Assembly: GCF_001427125.1 (NCBI RefSeq)
Contig: NZ_LMGK01000020.1
Location: 363,416 to 427,415, forward strand
Direction: 5' to 3'
Length of the DNA stretch: 64,000 nucleotides
DNA from: Pseudomonas sp. Root562
GTDB taxonomy: Bacteria > Pseudomonadota > Gammaproteobacteria > Pseudomonadales > Pseudomonadaceae
Each line of letters opens with the position of its first letter. The stretch's first letter is position 1. Positions 33,832 through 42,521 of this stretch are shown piece by piece. The notes under the pieces are model-generated. The model had not been told where the DNA came from, ran no database searches, and was given only the letters and a program-made list of their open reading frames with translations. The position numbers and the translations under genes were made by a program.

Positions 33832-35403
33832 ATGAAATGGATATCCCTGCCTTTTATTCTGATAACCCTGATTTCAAGCGGTGTGACAATCGCCGATGAG
33901 CCGGTGCGCAATGGCGGTGGCGAGGAAATCCTGTTGCAAGGGTTTCACTGGAACTCCAGCCGCAACCCGACGGAAAAGTGGTACGCGGTACTGACACGCA
34001 TGGCGGGTGGGATTGGTAGCGATGGCTTCACCGCCGTGTGGATGCCACCTCCCTGGAGCGATGTTTCCCAGTGGAAAACCCTCTCGGCCGAAGGTGGAGG
34101 TGAAGGCTATTTCTGGCACAGTTTCGATAAGGGCAGCCGCTACGGAAGCGATGCACAACTTCAGCAGGCTGCCGGGGCGTTAAGTCAGGCCGGCGTGAAA
34201 GTGGTGTACGACATCGTGCCCAATCACATGAACGATAAAGACGTTTATTCACTATTTCCCAGAGGGCGAAATGAGTGGCGTCACGACTGTGCGCAATGTG
34301 ACGAAGGCGATGCTTTCATGGACGGCGCGGCCGATCTGAATACCGCCAACACAGAGGTTTTCACCGCTTTCGAAAAGGAACTCATCAACCTGCGCGACCA
34401 TTACGGTGCCAAAGGCCTGCGCTTCGACTTCGTCCGCGGCTATGCACCGGAAACGGTTGATCGGTGGATGAGGGCCTTTGGCGACCAACAGTTTTGCATC
34501 GGTGAAATGTGGAAAGGCCCAGGTGAGTACCCTGAAGGTGACTGGCGTCATAAGGCCAGTTGGCAAGATGCACTCAAGGACTGGGCAGACCGCTCGCACT
34601 GTACGGTCTTCGACTTTGCCCTCAAGGAACGCATGCAAAACGGTTCGCTCGCCCAATGGCGAGACGGGCTCAATGGCAACCCGGATCCCGCATGGCGCAA
34701 GATTGCCGTAACCTTTGTCGACAACCATGACACTGGCTACTCACCGGGTCCGAATCAAGGACAACATCACTGGCCGTTGCCAGAAGAGCGGCGTAATCAA
34801 GCCTATGCCTATATCCTCAGCAGCCCTGGTACACCCGCGGTGTACTGGCCGGACATGTACGACTGGCAACGTGGCGACTTGATTCGCCAGCTGATCAGGC
34901 TACGTAAGGAGGCTGGCATCAAGGCTGACTCCGAGATCCGTTTTCATCCGCAGTATTCCGGAATGGTGGCCACCACGACAGGCATTCTGAAAAGCCTGGT
35001 TATCGCGCTGGATTCGGATTTCACGAACCTGCCACAAAACCTGGGCCAACCAGCGCTGGCAGCGGACGGCGATAAAATCCGCATCTGGAGTACGCCTTCT
35101 GAGCAACCGCCCATAGGCGTTCATTTCAATTGCGACTACGCCCCCACCTCCGTCGACCAAACCGTTTATGCCGTGGGCTCATCTCTTGAACTGGGTGCAT
35201 GGGACCCGCGCCATGCCATCGCCTTGACGCACAACCCCCAAGAGAACCGCTGGACGCGAGTCATCGAGTTGCCGGCGCATCAGGTCATCGAATGGAAATG
35301 CATCATGCGCAACAGCAATTCGCCTGACTCCGTGCGTTGGCAACCGGGTCCGAACGTCAGCTTCACCAGTGGCGAAGTCAGCGTAACCCGAGGAACGTTT
35401 TAG
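33832..35403 (+). CDS. Maltotetraose-forming alpha-amylase (GH13 with CBM20)
   Basis: A 523-residue secreted amylase, colinear with the P. stutzeri maltotetraohydrolase. A signal peptide (about 1-21) precedes the GH13 barrel: EILLQGFHWN, GFTAVWMPPPW, VVYDIVPNHM, nucleophile Asp199 in GLRFDFVRGYAPE, acid Glu225 in CIGEMWKGP and Asp300 in VDNHDTGYS. A C-terminal starch-binding CBM20 follows (about 425-523, with YAVGSSLELGAWDP and EWKCIMRN). The start MKWISLP has only a weak ribosome-binding site (GGTGAC). It would cut starch to maltotetraose outside the cell. Neighbours are unrelated; no maltodextrin uptake genes are in view. Confidence 0.93.
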   Translation: MKWISLPFILITLISSGVTIADEPVRNGGGEEILLQGFHWNSSRNPTEKWYAVLTRMAGGIGSDGFTAVWMPPPWSDVSQWKTLSAEGGGEGYFWHSFDKGSRYGSDAQLQQAAGALSQAGVKVVYDIVPNHMNDKDVYSLFPRGRNEWRHDCAQCDEGDAFMDGAADLNTANTEVFTAFEKELINLRDHYGAKGLRFDFVRGYAPETVDRWMRAFGDQQFCIGEMWKGPGEYPEGDWRHKASWQDALKDWADRSHCTVFDFALKERMQNGSLAQWRDGLNGNPDPAWRKIAVTFVDNHDTGYSPGPNQGQHHWPLPEERRNQAYAYILSSPGTPAVYWPDMYDWQRGDLIRQLIRLRKEAGIKADSEIRFHPQYSGMVATTTGILKSLVIALDSDFTNLPQNLGQPALAADGDKIRIWSTPSEQPPIGVHFNCDYAPTSVDQTVYAVGSSLELGAWDPRHAIALTHNPQENRWTRVIELPAHQVIEWKCIMRNSNSPDSVRWQPGPNVSFTSGEVSVTRGTF

Positions 35404-35512
35404 CCTGCTGGGCCAGCGGTTGTGAGCAGCCTTCAGGGTCGCGACAGGTGAACTGATGTGCAAGGATGGCGGTCTGCACACAGTCAGTCACCTGCGTTAC
35501 CAAGGACTTTTC

Positions 35513-36664
35513 ATGACCGCCATCAATACCCCACCGCTCTTCGTTCCCGGGCGCATGGAACAAATGTCCACGCGCGTCGCTTTTTTCATCGCCGGGTTCG
35601 GCATCGCCGCGTGGGCACCGCTGGTGCCGTATGCCAAGGCGCGGGCCGGGCTGGACGAAGGCACGTTGGGTTTGTTGCTGCTGTGCCTGGGGGTGGGTTC
35701 GATTCTGGCCATGCCGATGGCTGGGATCCTGGCCACGCGCTTCGGTTGCCGCAAAGTGGCGACCGGCGGGACGCTATTGATCTGTGCAGCGCTGCCGCTG
35801 CTGGCCACGGTGTCGTCGATTCCGGCCCTGATCGGCGCGCTGTTCATGTTCGGCGCCGGCCTCGGCACGGTGGATTCGACAGTGAACCTGCAAGCGGTCA
35901 TCGTCGAACGTGCCAGCGGCAAGAACATGATGTCGGGGTTCCACGGTTTGTTCAGCCTGGGCGGAATCGTCGGCGCGGCAGGTGTCAGTGCTTTGCTCGG
36001 CCTGGGGTTGTCGCCGCTCGGTGCGATGCTGGTGGTGGTCGCTTTGCTGTTGGTCGCCCTGCTGAAGGCCGTACCACACATGTTGCCCTATGGCAGCGAC
36101 AGTTCAGGGCCGGCGTTTGCCGTTCCCCATGGCATCGTGCTGTTCATCGGCGGCATGTGCTTCATCGTCTTCCTCGCCGAAGGCGCGGCACTGGACTGGA
36201 GTGCAGTGTTCCTGGCGCAGGAGCGCGGGATCGATACGGCCTATGCGGGGCTGGGGTATGCGGCGTTTGCCCTGACCATGACGGTTGGACGCTTGACCGG
36301 TGACAAAATCGTGCGGCGGCTGGGCGCGACACGGGTGATCGTGTTCGGAGGGCTGACTGCGGCGGCCGGGCTGTTTCTGGCGACATTCGCCCCGAGCTGG
36401 GAAGCGGCGTTGGCCGGTTATGCGTTGCTCGGTGCAGGATGCTCGAACATTGTCCCGGTGCTGTACACCGCCGTGGGCAAACAGACCGTCATGCCGGAAA
36501 GCATCGCCGTGCCGGCCATTACCACGCTGGGTTATGCCGGGATTCTTGCCGGGCCTGCGGTGATCGGCTTTGTCGCCCATGCCGCCAGCTTGAGCTTTGC
36601 CTTTGGGTTGATGGCGTTGTTGCTGGTGGCGGTGGCGATTGGCGGGAAGGTATTGAAGGTGTGA
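35513..36664 (+). CDS. MFS permease (YbjJ-like)
   Basis: A 383-residue inner-membrane protein with twelve predicted membrane segments, beginning MTAINTPPLFVPGRMEQMSTRVAF in a short cytoplasmic tail. A short loop-2 region (ILATRFGCRKVATGG) and an acidic segment FLAEGAALDWSAVFL in the second half resemble the YbjJ/fucose-permease side of the superfamily. The ATG at 35513 has AAGGAC upstream; longer readings add a polar extension. It follows the amylase by 109 bases on the same strand but its family gives no reason to link them. Substrate unknown. Confidence 0.85.
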   Translation: MTAINTPPLFVPGRMEQMSTRVAFFIAGFGIAAWAPLVPYAKARAGLDEGTLGLLLLCLGVGSILAMPMAGILATRFGCRKVATGGTLLICAALPLLATVSSIPALIGALFMFGAGLGTVDSTVNLQAVIVERASGKNMMSGFHGLFSLGGIVGAAGVSALLGLGLSPLGAMLVVVALLLVALLKAVPHMLPYGSDSSGPAFAVPHGIVLFIGGMCFIVFLAEGAALDWSAVFLAQERGIDTAYAGLGYAAFALTMTVGRLTGDKIVRRLGATRVIVFGGLTAAAGLFLATFAPSWEAALAGYALLGAGCSNIVPVLYTAVGKQTVMPESIAVPAITTLGYAGILAGPAVIGFVAHAASLSFAFGLMALLLVAVAIGGKVLKV

Positions 36665-36749
36665 GCCACTTGTTTACGATAAGTGGTCAATCTTCTGCTC
36701 ACTTTACTGTCAACTTTGTCAGTAGACCGAGGCCGCAAAAAAATCACAC

Positions 36750-36775
36750 CATAAGTTGAGTTTCCTCAACTTATG
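36750..36775 (+). promoter_or_regulatory. Strong hairpin just upstream of a lipoprotein start codon
   Basis: A perfect 11-bp stem (CATAAGTTGAG / CTCAACTTATG) with a TTTC loop ends eight bases before the ATG at 36784. The only candidate ribosome-binding sequence (GGATGA) lies right at its foot. No T-run follows. It may be an operator, or an mRNA structure that limits translation. Confidence 0.55.
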
Positions 36776-36783
36776 GATGAATC

Positions 36784-38310
36784 ATGAAAGCTCTCTTCCT
36801 TGACTGGTTAGTGCCGATCGTACTCTTGATAAACATGAGCGCCTGCTCTGTGCTCCCACAATCCATAAGTCGCGACTGGGGAGAAGGAACACCCGACTTC
36901 GCGCCGGCACAGCCCTTGGGCAACGTAAACGGTCAATACGATCACTGGCAGTCGATTGGCCGTGTGACGGTGGAAAACGGTATGACCTGTACGGGTTCGT
37001 TGATTGACACGCGCCAAACAGTCGATCAGCGGGATAGTCCAGCCTATGTATTGACATCCGGACACTGCACCAACCTGGACTCCAACGTGGTTCTGGTAGA
37101 CGAAGATGCAACTGGAAAAGTTACTTTCAACTTCTTTGCAGATACCATCGAGTTCACCAAATCGTACCCCGTTAAACGAATCAATTGGAGCACTATCCGA
37201 GGGCAGGATATTTCGATTCTTCAACTTGATCGTACTATTGGACAAGTGATTAGCGATGGTATTCAGCCATTAAAATTGGCAACCAGTCTGCCCGCGGAGT
37301 CTGGTGTATTGATAGTTGGAGCACCTCTACAACGCCACATTCAACGAATGGCCTGCCCGCGCGAGCACTCGACCGGCATTGTTGAGGGCCTATGGGCATG
37401 GCAGGATCAACTCAGCAATCGATGCCTGGATGTCATGAGCGGCATTTCAGGATCGCCGGTACTAGGACGCTTCAACAATGAAATTCTTGCAGTGGTGGGC
37501 ACGACCACACAAGGCAGTGGGCATTCGCGATGCAGCAGCGGTGCACCCTGCGAAGTCATGGACGGCAAGGTAAGTAAAAAGTTGAATACCAATTACTCCA
37601 CGTCGGCAATCGGCTTACAAGCGTGCTTTAACCAGGGACGGTTTGACCCTCTCAACCCATCCTGCTCTGTAGGCCCGAACTTCAAGTTTTCAGCCACTCC
37701 ACCCGTGAACACTTTCATTAAGCTTGAGCGTGATCACTCCGGAGCCGTCATACCATGGCTTTGGACCCAGCCCTTCGCTGTGGATAGTCCTTATTACCGA
37801 TACAAGTTCACGCGAACAATTAATGAATGTGGAGTGCCAACGGGTTACAGCGAGGCAATTTCCAGCAATACAAGCGGCGAGAACAAGCTGAGTCGAGAGT
37901 TGCACGACGGTGCCGGCATGTATTTGCTATGCATTATGGGGCAGGAGCACAAAATCGGCGCGCCGGGTCAATGGGATGCGCGTAATGCACGAGTTTACTG
38001 GCGATGGATGCTTGAGGGGCCGAGCCAGCTCACCCCTATTTATTCTATCAGTCAAAACCAGAACGACCCGTCAGAGTATACAGTGAGAGCTTTTCCGGTC
38101 TCTCCCGATTTGGATGCTTATTCGTACCAATACAAGGTAGTTTCACGCGAAAAAACTGACTGTCTGGACCAGCAAGGTTACAAGAGGGTACAACCATCAA
38201 TCGGCGTTTTTACTGTTGATGTAACAAACGGCCCGGTGAAAGTTTGTCTTAAAACTAATGATCTGGCAGGAAACCCTTCTCCTATCGTTGATTTCCAGCT
38301 TCCCGAATAA
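36784..38310 (+). CDS. Trypsin-like serine protease-family lipoprotein
   Basis: A 508-residue exported protein. A hydrophobic signal with a lipobox-like MSAC (Cys21) suggests an outer-membrane lipoprotein. The first half has a trypsin/V8-like triad: His94 in LTSGHC, Asp142 in GQDISILQLD and Ser222 in SGISGSP, which replaces the canonical GDSGGP. Several Cys could form disulfides. The second half (about 290-508) is unrecognised, with possible beta-sandwich repeats each holding an aromatic W/Y-rich core and paired Cys. GC is lower than in flanking genes, suggesting transfer. It stands alone behind the hairpin at 36750. Substrate unknown; the protease call rests on the triad only. Confidence 0.78.
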   Translation: MKALFLDWLVPIVLLINMSACSVLPQSISRDWGEGTPDFAPAQPLGNVNGQYDHWQSIGRVTVENGMTCTGSLIDTRQTVDQRDSPAYVLTSGHCTNLDSNVVLVDEDATGKVTFNFFADTIEFTKSYPVKRINWSTIRGQDISILQLDRTIGQVISDGIQPLKLATSLPAESGVLIVGAPLQRHIQRMACPREHSTGIVEGLWAWQDQLSNRCLDVMSGISGSPVLGRFNNEILAVVGTTTQGSGHSRCSSGAPCEVMDGKVSKKLNTNYSTSAIGLQACFNQGRFDPLNPSCSVGPNFKFSATPPVNTFIKLERDHSGAVIPWLWTQPFAVDSPYYRYKFTRTINECGVPTGYSEAISSNTSGENKLSRELHDGAGMYLLCIMGQEHKIGAPGQWDARNARVYWRWMLEGPSQLTPIYSISQNQNDPSEYTVRAFPVSPDLDAYSYQYKVVSREKTDCLDQQGYKRVQPSIGVFTVDVTNGPVKVCLKTNDLAGNPSPIVDFQLPE

Positions 38311-38320
38311 GCAAGGATAT

Positions 38321-38349
38321 GTTCCCGCAGTTTGATAATCTGCGGGAAC
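38321..38349. terminator. Hairpin between convergent genes
   Basis: A perfect 10-bp stem (GTTCCCGCAG / CTGCGGGAAC) with a nine-base loop, eleven bases past the lipoprotein stop and 27 before the fecA stop. No T-run is present; a bidirectional transcript end is likely. Confidence 0.6.
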
Positions 38350-38375
38350 CATCAGGAAAGCATCACTTAGTAAGA

Positions 38376-40802
38376 TTAAAAGCCAACACTGGCCTGCACG
38401 AAAAACGTACGCGGCGCGCCAACGTACATGCCCGAGTTATTGTCGCTGGAGCGAGTGAAGTACTGCTTGTCGAAGATGTTTTTCACCCCCGCGCCCAGCT
38501 TCAGGTTCGACACCTGCGGACCGAAGTCATAACCGCCACGGACGTTCCAGGTGACGTAGCCCGGAATGTCACCGTACTGACCATCGGCCGTGCCCTCGGT
38601 GATGTAGTTGTTGCTGAAGCTGCCGTCGGCGTTCACCGCAACACCCGGTGAGCGCTGTTTGGACTGGGCAAAGGCGTCGATATTGTAGGTCCAGCGATCA
38701 ATGTCGTAACGCAGCCCGGCGGTGGCCACCTGACGCGAATAGAACGGCAGGTCACGCCCCTCGAAATCCGGGATATCGCCTTCATAGACGGCACGGGTGT
38801 AGGTGTAGCCGGCATTCGCTGTCAGACCGGCCAGACGCGGGTCCAGTGCCGCCATGTCGTAATGCACCGATGCTTCGATCCCCTGGTGGGTCGTTGCGCC
38901 CAGGTTGGTCCAGCCCGCATCGTTGCTGATGTACTGCAACTCTTTATCGAAGTCGATGTAGAACAACGTCACTTCGCCGCCCCACACGTCATCGTTGTAG
39001 CGCGTGCCGATTTCATAGGTCTTGGCTTTTTCCGGCTCCAGACCATTGGCAGTGCTGTCGCCTGTACCCCCCTGACCGAGCTGGAAATACTGCAGGCTGC
39101 CGAACGAAGTTTCATAGTTGGCGAACAGTTTCCAGGCATCGGAGATGTGATACATCACGCTCAGCGCTGGCAGCGGTTCGTTGCTTTCGATGCTGCGTTT
39201 CTTTTCCGGTACGGGCCGGCCGGCCGTGTCGAGTACCGGGCGGTCGTGCCAGTCGGTACTGATATGTTCAAAGCGAATACCGGGAGTGACGGTCCATTGG
39301 CCGACATCGATCTTGTTGTCGATATACACCGAGTTGGCTTCGGTGCCACCGGTTCGGTCCTGATAGACATGCCCGTCCGAACCTGGACGTACCACCGGCT
39401 CGTTGCTGCTGTTGAGCCCCAGGCGGCTGGCCTCTTCGTGCATGGCTTCTTTCAGGTAGCGATAACCGACACTGACTTCCTGGGTGGTCGGGCCGACATC
39501 GAACACATGGGATACACGCGGTTCGATGCCAAAGGTGTAGTAGGTACGCGGGAACGAGCCGATGGTTCTCTGATCGCGGGCGGCGATATTACTGCCGCGG
39601 AAACTGTCGGTGTAGTACGTCAGCACTTCGGCCTGAGTGCGGTCGTCGAGTTGGCGGACCCATTTGAACGACACGTCCTTGCGACGGCCACTGAAGCTGT
39701 CGTTGTTCCGGTCGGACTGGAACGGGTCAGCGTCGTACTGCGCCTGGGTCAGGCCGCCGGGCATGTCGGCGCTGGCATCGTAGTAATGGAAATTGAGGCT
39801 GAAATCGTCGTAATCCGTAGGCGCCCAGTGAGTCTTGAGGATCACGTCATCGATGTCGTTGTCGTTGTTGCGTTCACGGTAGCCGTCGCCGTTCACGCCG
39901 GAGTACAACAGCGCCACGCCCATGCCGTTGTCCGCCGTGCCGCCGGCAAACAACGTGTCGATGTGCTTCCAGCCACCGTGCTGGGAAGTTTCCAGGGTCG
40001 TGCCGATTTCCGCAGAGGCTTGTTCCGGAATCGCACGGGTCACGAAATTGATCACACCGCCCACGTTCTGTGGTCCGTAACGCACGGAACCGGCACCGCG
40101 CACCACGTCGATGCTGTCGAGGTTGCCGGAGGAAATCGGTGCCATGGACAGCTGCGGTTGGCCGTAAGGCGCGAACGCCGCAGGCACGCCGTCGATCAGC
40201 ACGGTGGAGCGCGGCGACAGGCGCGACGTCAGGCCGCGAACACCAACGTTCAGGGAAATGTCGCTGCCACCGGTACCGTTGGCGTCCTGCACTTGCACGC
40301 CCGGCACACGTTTCAGAACGTCGCCGACGTTCATCGCACCTTGCTCGACCATCGCTTCGCGGCGGATCACGGTCCGCGCGCCCGGGTGATTCTGCACCAC
40401 GGCGGCGTCGGCATCATCGAGCCAGTCGCCGACCACTTTGATGTCGGTCACGCCCAATTCCAGTGGCCCTTTTGCAGCCGCCGTTGGCGCCGGTAACAAG
40501 GTGACCGAGCCTTCATCGATCTGGTATTGCAGGCCGCTGCCCTGCAACAGCTGACGCAGCGCCTCTTCCGGGGAAATATTGCCCTCCACCGCCGGAGCCT
40601 GTTTGCCGGCCACCAGTTCAGGGCTGAAAAAAACCTGCAACGATGTTTGCTGGCCCAGCTCACTCAAGGCCTGACCCAGTGGCTGCGCCCTGATTTTAAT
40701 GGCGTCGGCCGCGAAGGCCTGGGGCATCGCAACGTTGATCGCCAGTGCGAGCGCCAAGGGCAACCAAGGGAGATTGTTGTTTTTAGCGGCGGATTTTTTC
40801 AC
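38376..40802 (-). CDS. fecA: TonB-dependent ferric citrate receptor with signalling domain
   Basis: An 808-residue outer-membrane receptor. A signal peptide (about 1-32, ending AFA) is followed by an N-terminal STN signalling domain (about 33-85), then the plug with DVLKRVPGVQVQDANGTGGSD, RSTVLIDGVPAAFAPYGQPQ and YGPQNVGGVINFVTRAIPE, then a 22-strand barrel ending in Phe. The plug segments match E. coli FecA nearly word for word. It imports iron as dicitrate and reports through FecR. The gene begins with GTG (40802), with AGGA about ten bases upstream. It lies downstream of fecI and fecR, which should switch it on. Confidence in FecA is high by pattern; other citrate-type ligands remain possible. 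Confidence 0.92.
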   Translation of the reverse strand: MKKSAAKNNNLPWLPLALALAINVAMPQAFAADAIKIRAQPLGQALSELGQQTSLQVFFSPELVAGKQAPAVEGNISPEEALRQLLQGSGLQYQIDEGSVTLLPAPTAAAKGPLELGVTDIKVVGDWLDDADAAVVQNHPGARTVIRREAMVEQGAMNVGDVLKRVPGVQVQDANGTGGSDISLNVGVRGLTSRLSPRSTVLIDGVPAAFAPYGQPQLSMAPISSGNLDSIDVVRGAGSVRYGPQNVGGVINFVTRAIPEQASAEIGTTLETSQHGGWKHIDTLFAGGTADNGMGVALLYSGVNGDGYRERNNDNDIDDVILKTHWAPTDYDDFSLNFHYYDASADMPGGLTQAQYDADPFQSDRNNDSFSGRRKDVSFKWVRQLDDRTQAEVLTYYTDSFRGSNIAARDQRTIGSFPRTYYTFGIEPRVSHVFDVGPTTQEVSVGYRYLKEAMHEEASRLGLNSSNEPVVRPGSDGHVYQDRTGGTEANSVYIDNKIDVGQWTVTPGIRFEHISTDWHDRPVLDTAGRPVPEKKRSIESNEPLPALSVMYHISDAWKLFANYETSFGSLQYFQLGQGGTGDSTANGLEPEKAKTYEIGTRYNDDVWGGEVTLFYIDFDKELQYISNDAGWTNLGATTHQGIEASVHYDMAALDPRLAGLTANAGYTYTRAVYEGDIPDFEGRDLPFYSRQVATAGLRYDIDRWTYNIDAFAQSKQRSPGVAVNADGSFSNNYITEGTADGQYGDIPGYVTWNVRGGYDFGPQVSNLKLGAGVKNIFDKQYFTRSSDNNSGMYVGAPRTFFVQASVGF

Positions 40803-40900
40803 GTCAAACGGCGTCCTGTGAATCGCAAGAGTGTGCGCTTGTTAATGCAAACCAGTTGCAGTTGAACAGGAAGACGATGAACTCGAAAAAAACCTGAATT

Positions 40901-41884
40901 TTATTTTGAAATTATTTCCTGACTGCCGTCAGCGAGGGTACGCACGGCCACCGGAAGTATGCTCGGCAAGGCCTTGAGCAGCGCATCGGTGTTGTCGGAC
41001 TTGAACACGCTGGTCAGGCGCAGATCGCCGACTGCGCGGCTGCCGACCTTGAGCGGCGTCTCGCGATAGCGCGAGACTTGCTCGGCGACATCGGCCAGCC
41101 TGGCGTTGTTGAAGACCAGTTTGCCGTTGCGCCAGGCGGTCAGTTCCGCCGGGTTGACCGCATAGGCCGCCGCGACTTTGCCGTGCGCATCGACGTGGGT
41201 GCCCAGGCCAGCCGTAAGGTTGATGAAATCGTTGTCGGCAGCGTCGTGCCCCTGAACCTTGACGGTGCCCTGCTCCACCACGACCCGGGTTTCGCTGGCG
41301 CCACGGCGCACATCGAAACGGGTGCCGGTGACCGTGACTTTGCCGTTGCCGGCCTCGACGATGAAGGGTCTGCGGGTGTCAGGCTGGACGCTGAACATCG
41401 CCTCGCCTTCACTCAGTTCAACGGTGCGCCGGTCTTTTTCAAATCGCACCTGAATCCGGCTGCGGCTGTCCAGGTCGACCACCGAGCCATCCGGCAGCGC
41501 CACATGGCGACGCTCGTTCAGTGCTGTGGAAAACTCAGCCGTATAAGGCGCTGGATGATTCAGACCACTGAACAAACCCAGCCCGAGCGCTACCGCCAAC
41601 ACGCTGGCGGCAACCGCATAACGCAGCAGCGGGCGGCGTTTGTTGCGCGTTGGCGCTTCCTGACACAGCGCTTGCAGACGCGCCGCAGGCACCAGGTCGG
41701 CAGCTTTCCACAGCCCCTGGAGCCATTCGAATTCGCTTCGATGTTGCGGGTGTTGGTCCAGCCAGGTTTCGAACTGGCGATGCGTTTGGACATCGACCGC
41801 AGGTTCCTGCAATAGCACAAACCACCGCGCCGCTTCATCGCGGACCGCTGTTTGCCCGCACGCACAAGCACGAGTATCCATCAT
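40901..41884 (-). CDS. fecR: FecR anti-sigma/sigma-regulator protein
   Basis: A 327-residue inner-membrane protein. It has an N-terminal cytoplasmic domain with the DUF4880-like EAARWFVLLQEPAVDVQTHR stretch, a single membrane segment (about 98-118, LRYAVAASVLAVALGLGLFSG) and a periplasmic FecR domain (HVALPDGSVVDLDSRSRI). A secretin/TonB short C-terminal region touches the receptor STN domain. It holds FecI until FecA is loaded. An ATG pair opens the gene (41884/41881). It lies 40 bases after fecI and 98 bases before fecA. Confidence 0.93.
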   Translation of the reverse strand: MMDTRACACGQTAVRDEAARWFVLLQEPAVDVQTHRQFETWLDQHPQHRSEFEWLQGLWKAADLVPAARLQALCQEAPTRNKRRPLLRYAVAASVLAVALGLGLFSGLNHPAPYTAEFSTALNERRHVALPDGSVVDLDSRSRIQVRFEKDRRTVELSEGEAMFSVQPDTRRPFIVEAGNGKVTVTGTRFDVRRGASETRVVVEQGTVKVQGHDAADNDFINLTAGLGTHVDAHGKVAAAYAVNPAELTAWRNGKLVFNNARLADVAEQVSRYRETPLKVGSRAVGDLRLTSVFKSDNTDALLKALPSILPVAVRTLADGSQEIISK

Positions 41885-41924
41885 GGAAGTTCCTGTTTGG
41901 CTGGGGATGAAAAATGGCCGGCGC

Positions 41925-42425
41925 TCATGATTGCAGTCCGTCCAGGCGGTCGCGCAGATGCCGCAGTGTGCGGATCATATACTTTTCCACCATGTTCTTG
42001 GACAACCCCAGGCGTTCGGCGATTTCAGCCTGGGTCAGGCCTTCGATTTTCTGCCAGACAAACACCTTGCGGCAGTTGATCGGCAATTCGGTGAGCGCGC
42101 GCTCGATGGAATCGGCCAATTGGATCGCGTGCATGAAATGCTCCGGGTCGCCGGTTGACGACACACTGAGATCAATCGCCTCTGACTCCATGGCGCCCCG
42201 CCGATCCTCACGCCGATAACCGTCCACCGCGATATTGCGCGCGGTCTGGTGCAGGTAAGCCCGAGGTTGCTCCACCGCCGCCGAATTCGCCTCAAGCACC
42301 CGCACGAAGGTGTCGTGGGCCAGATCCTCAGCCTGCTGACGGTTTCTCAGGCGACGGGTCCAGGTGCCAACCAACTCTTCGTAATGCTCGAAAAAGCCGT
42401 GTCTGCGGGGCAGCTTGGGGATCAT
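41925..42425 (-). CDS. fecI: ECF sigma factor FecI
   Basis: A 166-residue sigma-70 family factor of the iron-starvation ECF group. Region 2 includes RRLRNRQQAEDLAHDTFVRVLE and ARNIAVDGYRRE, and region 4 includes LPINCRKVFVWQKIEGLTQAE followed by ERLGLSKNMVEKYM. It directs RNA polymerase to fecA when FecR releases it. It heads the fecIRA order on the minus strand and has a possible Fur site 28-49 bases before its ATG. Confidence 0.94.
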   Translation of the reverse strand: MIPKLPRRHGFFEHYEELVGTWTRRLRNRQQAEDLAHDTFVRVLEANSAAVEQPRAYLHQTARNIAVDGYRREDRRGAMESEAIDLSVSSTGDPEHFMHAIQLADSIERALTELPINCRKVFVWQKIEGLTQAEIAERLGLSKNMVEKYMIRTLRHLRDRLDGLQS

Positions 42426-42452
42426 TTCGGTGTGCTGTGGAGACGGGGGCGT

Positions 42453-42474
42453 GAATAGTAATGCTTCCTATTAA
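42453..42474 (-). promoter_or_regulatory. Candidate Fur box upstream of fecI
   Basis: AT-rich imperfect palindrome, AATAG-N9-CTATT, about 10 of 19 positions matching the Fur consensus. Position before fecI fits iron repression. The match is moderate. Confidence 0.4.
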
Positions 42475-42521
42475 CCCAAGGCAACGATTTGCAGCTCAGT
42501 GGGCAAACAGCCCGCCATCCG

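Noticed and set aside
38862..40496. 544-codon plus-strand frame over fecA
   Set aside because: Shadow frame; the minus strand matches FecA segment by segment.
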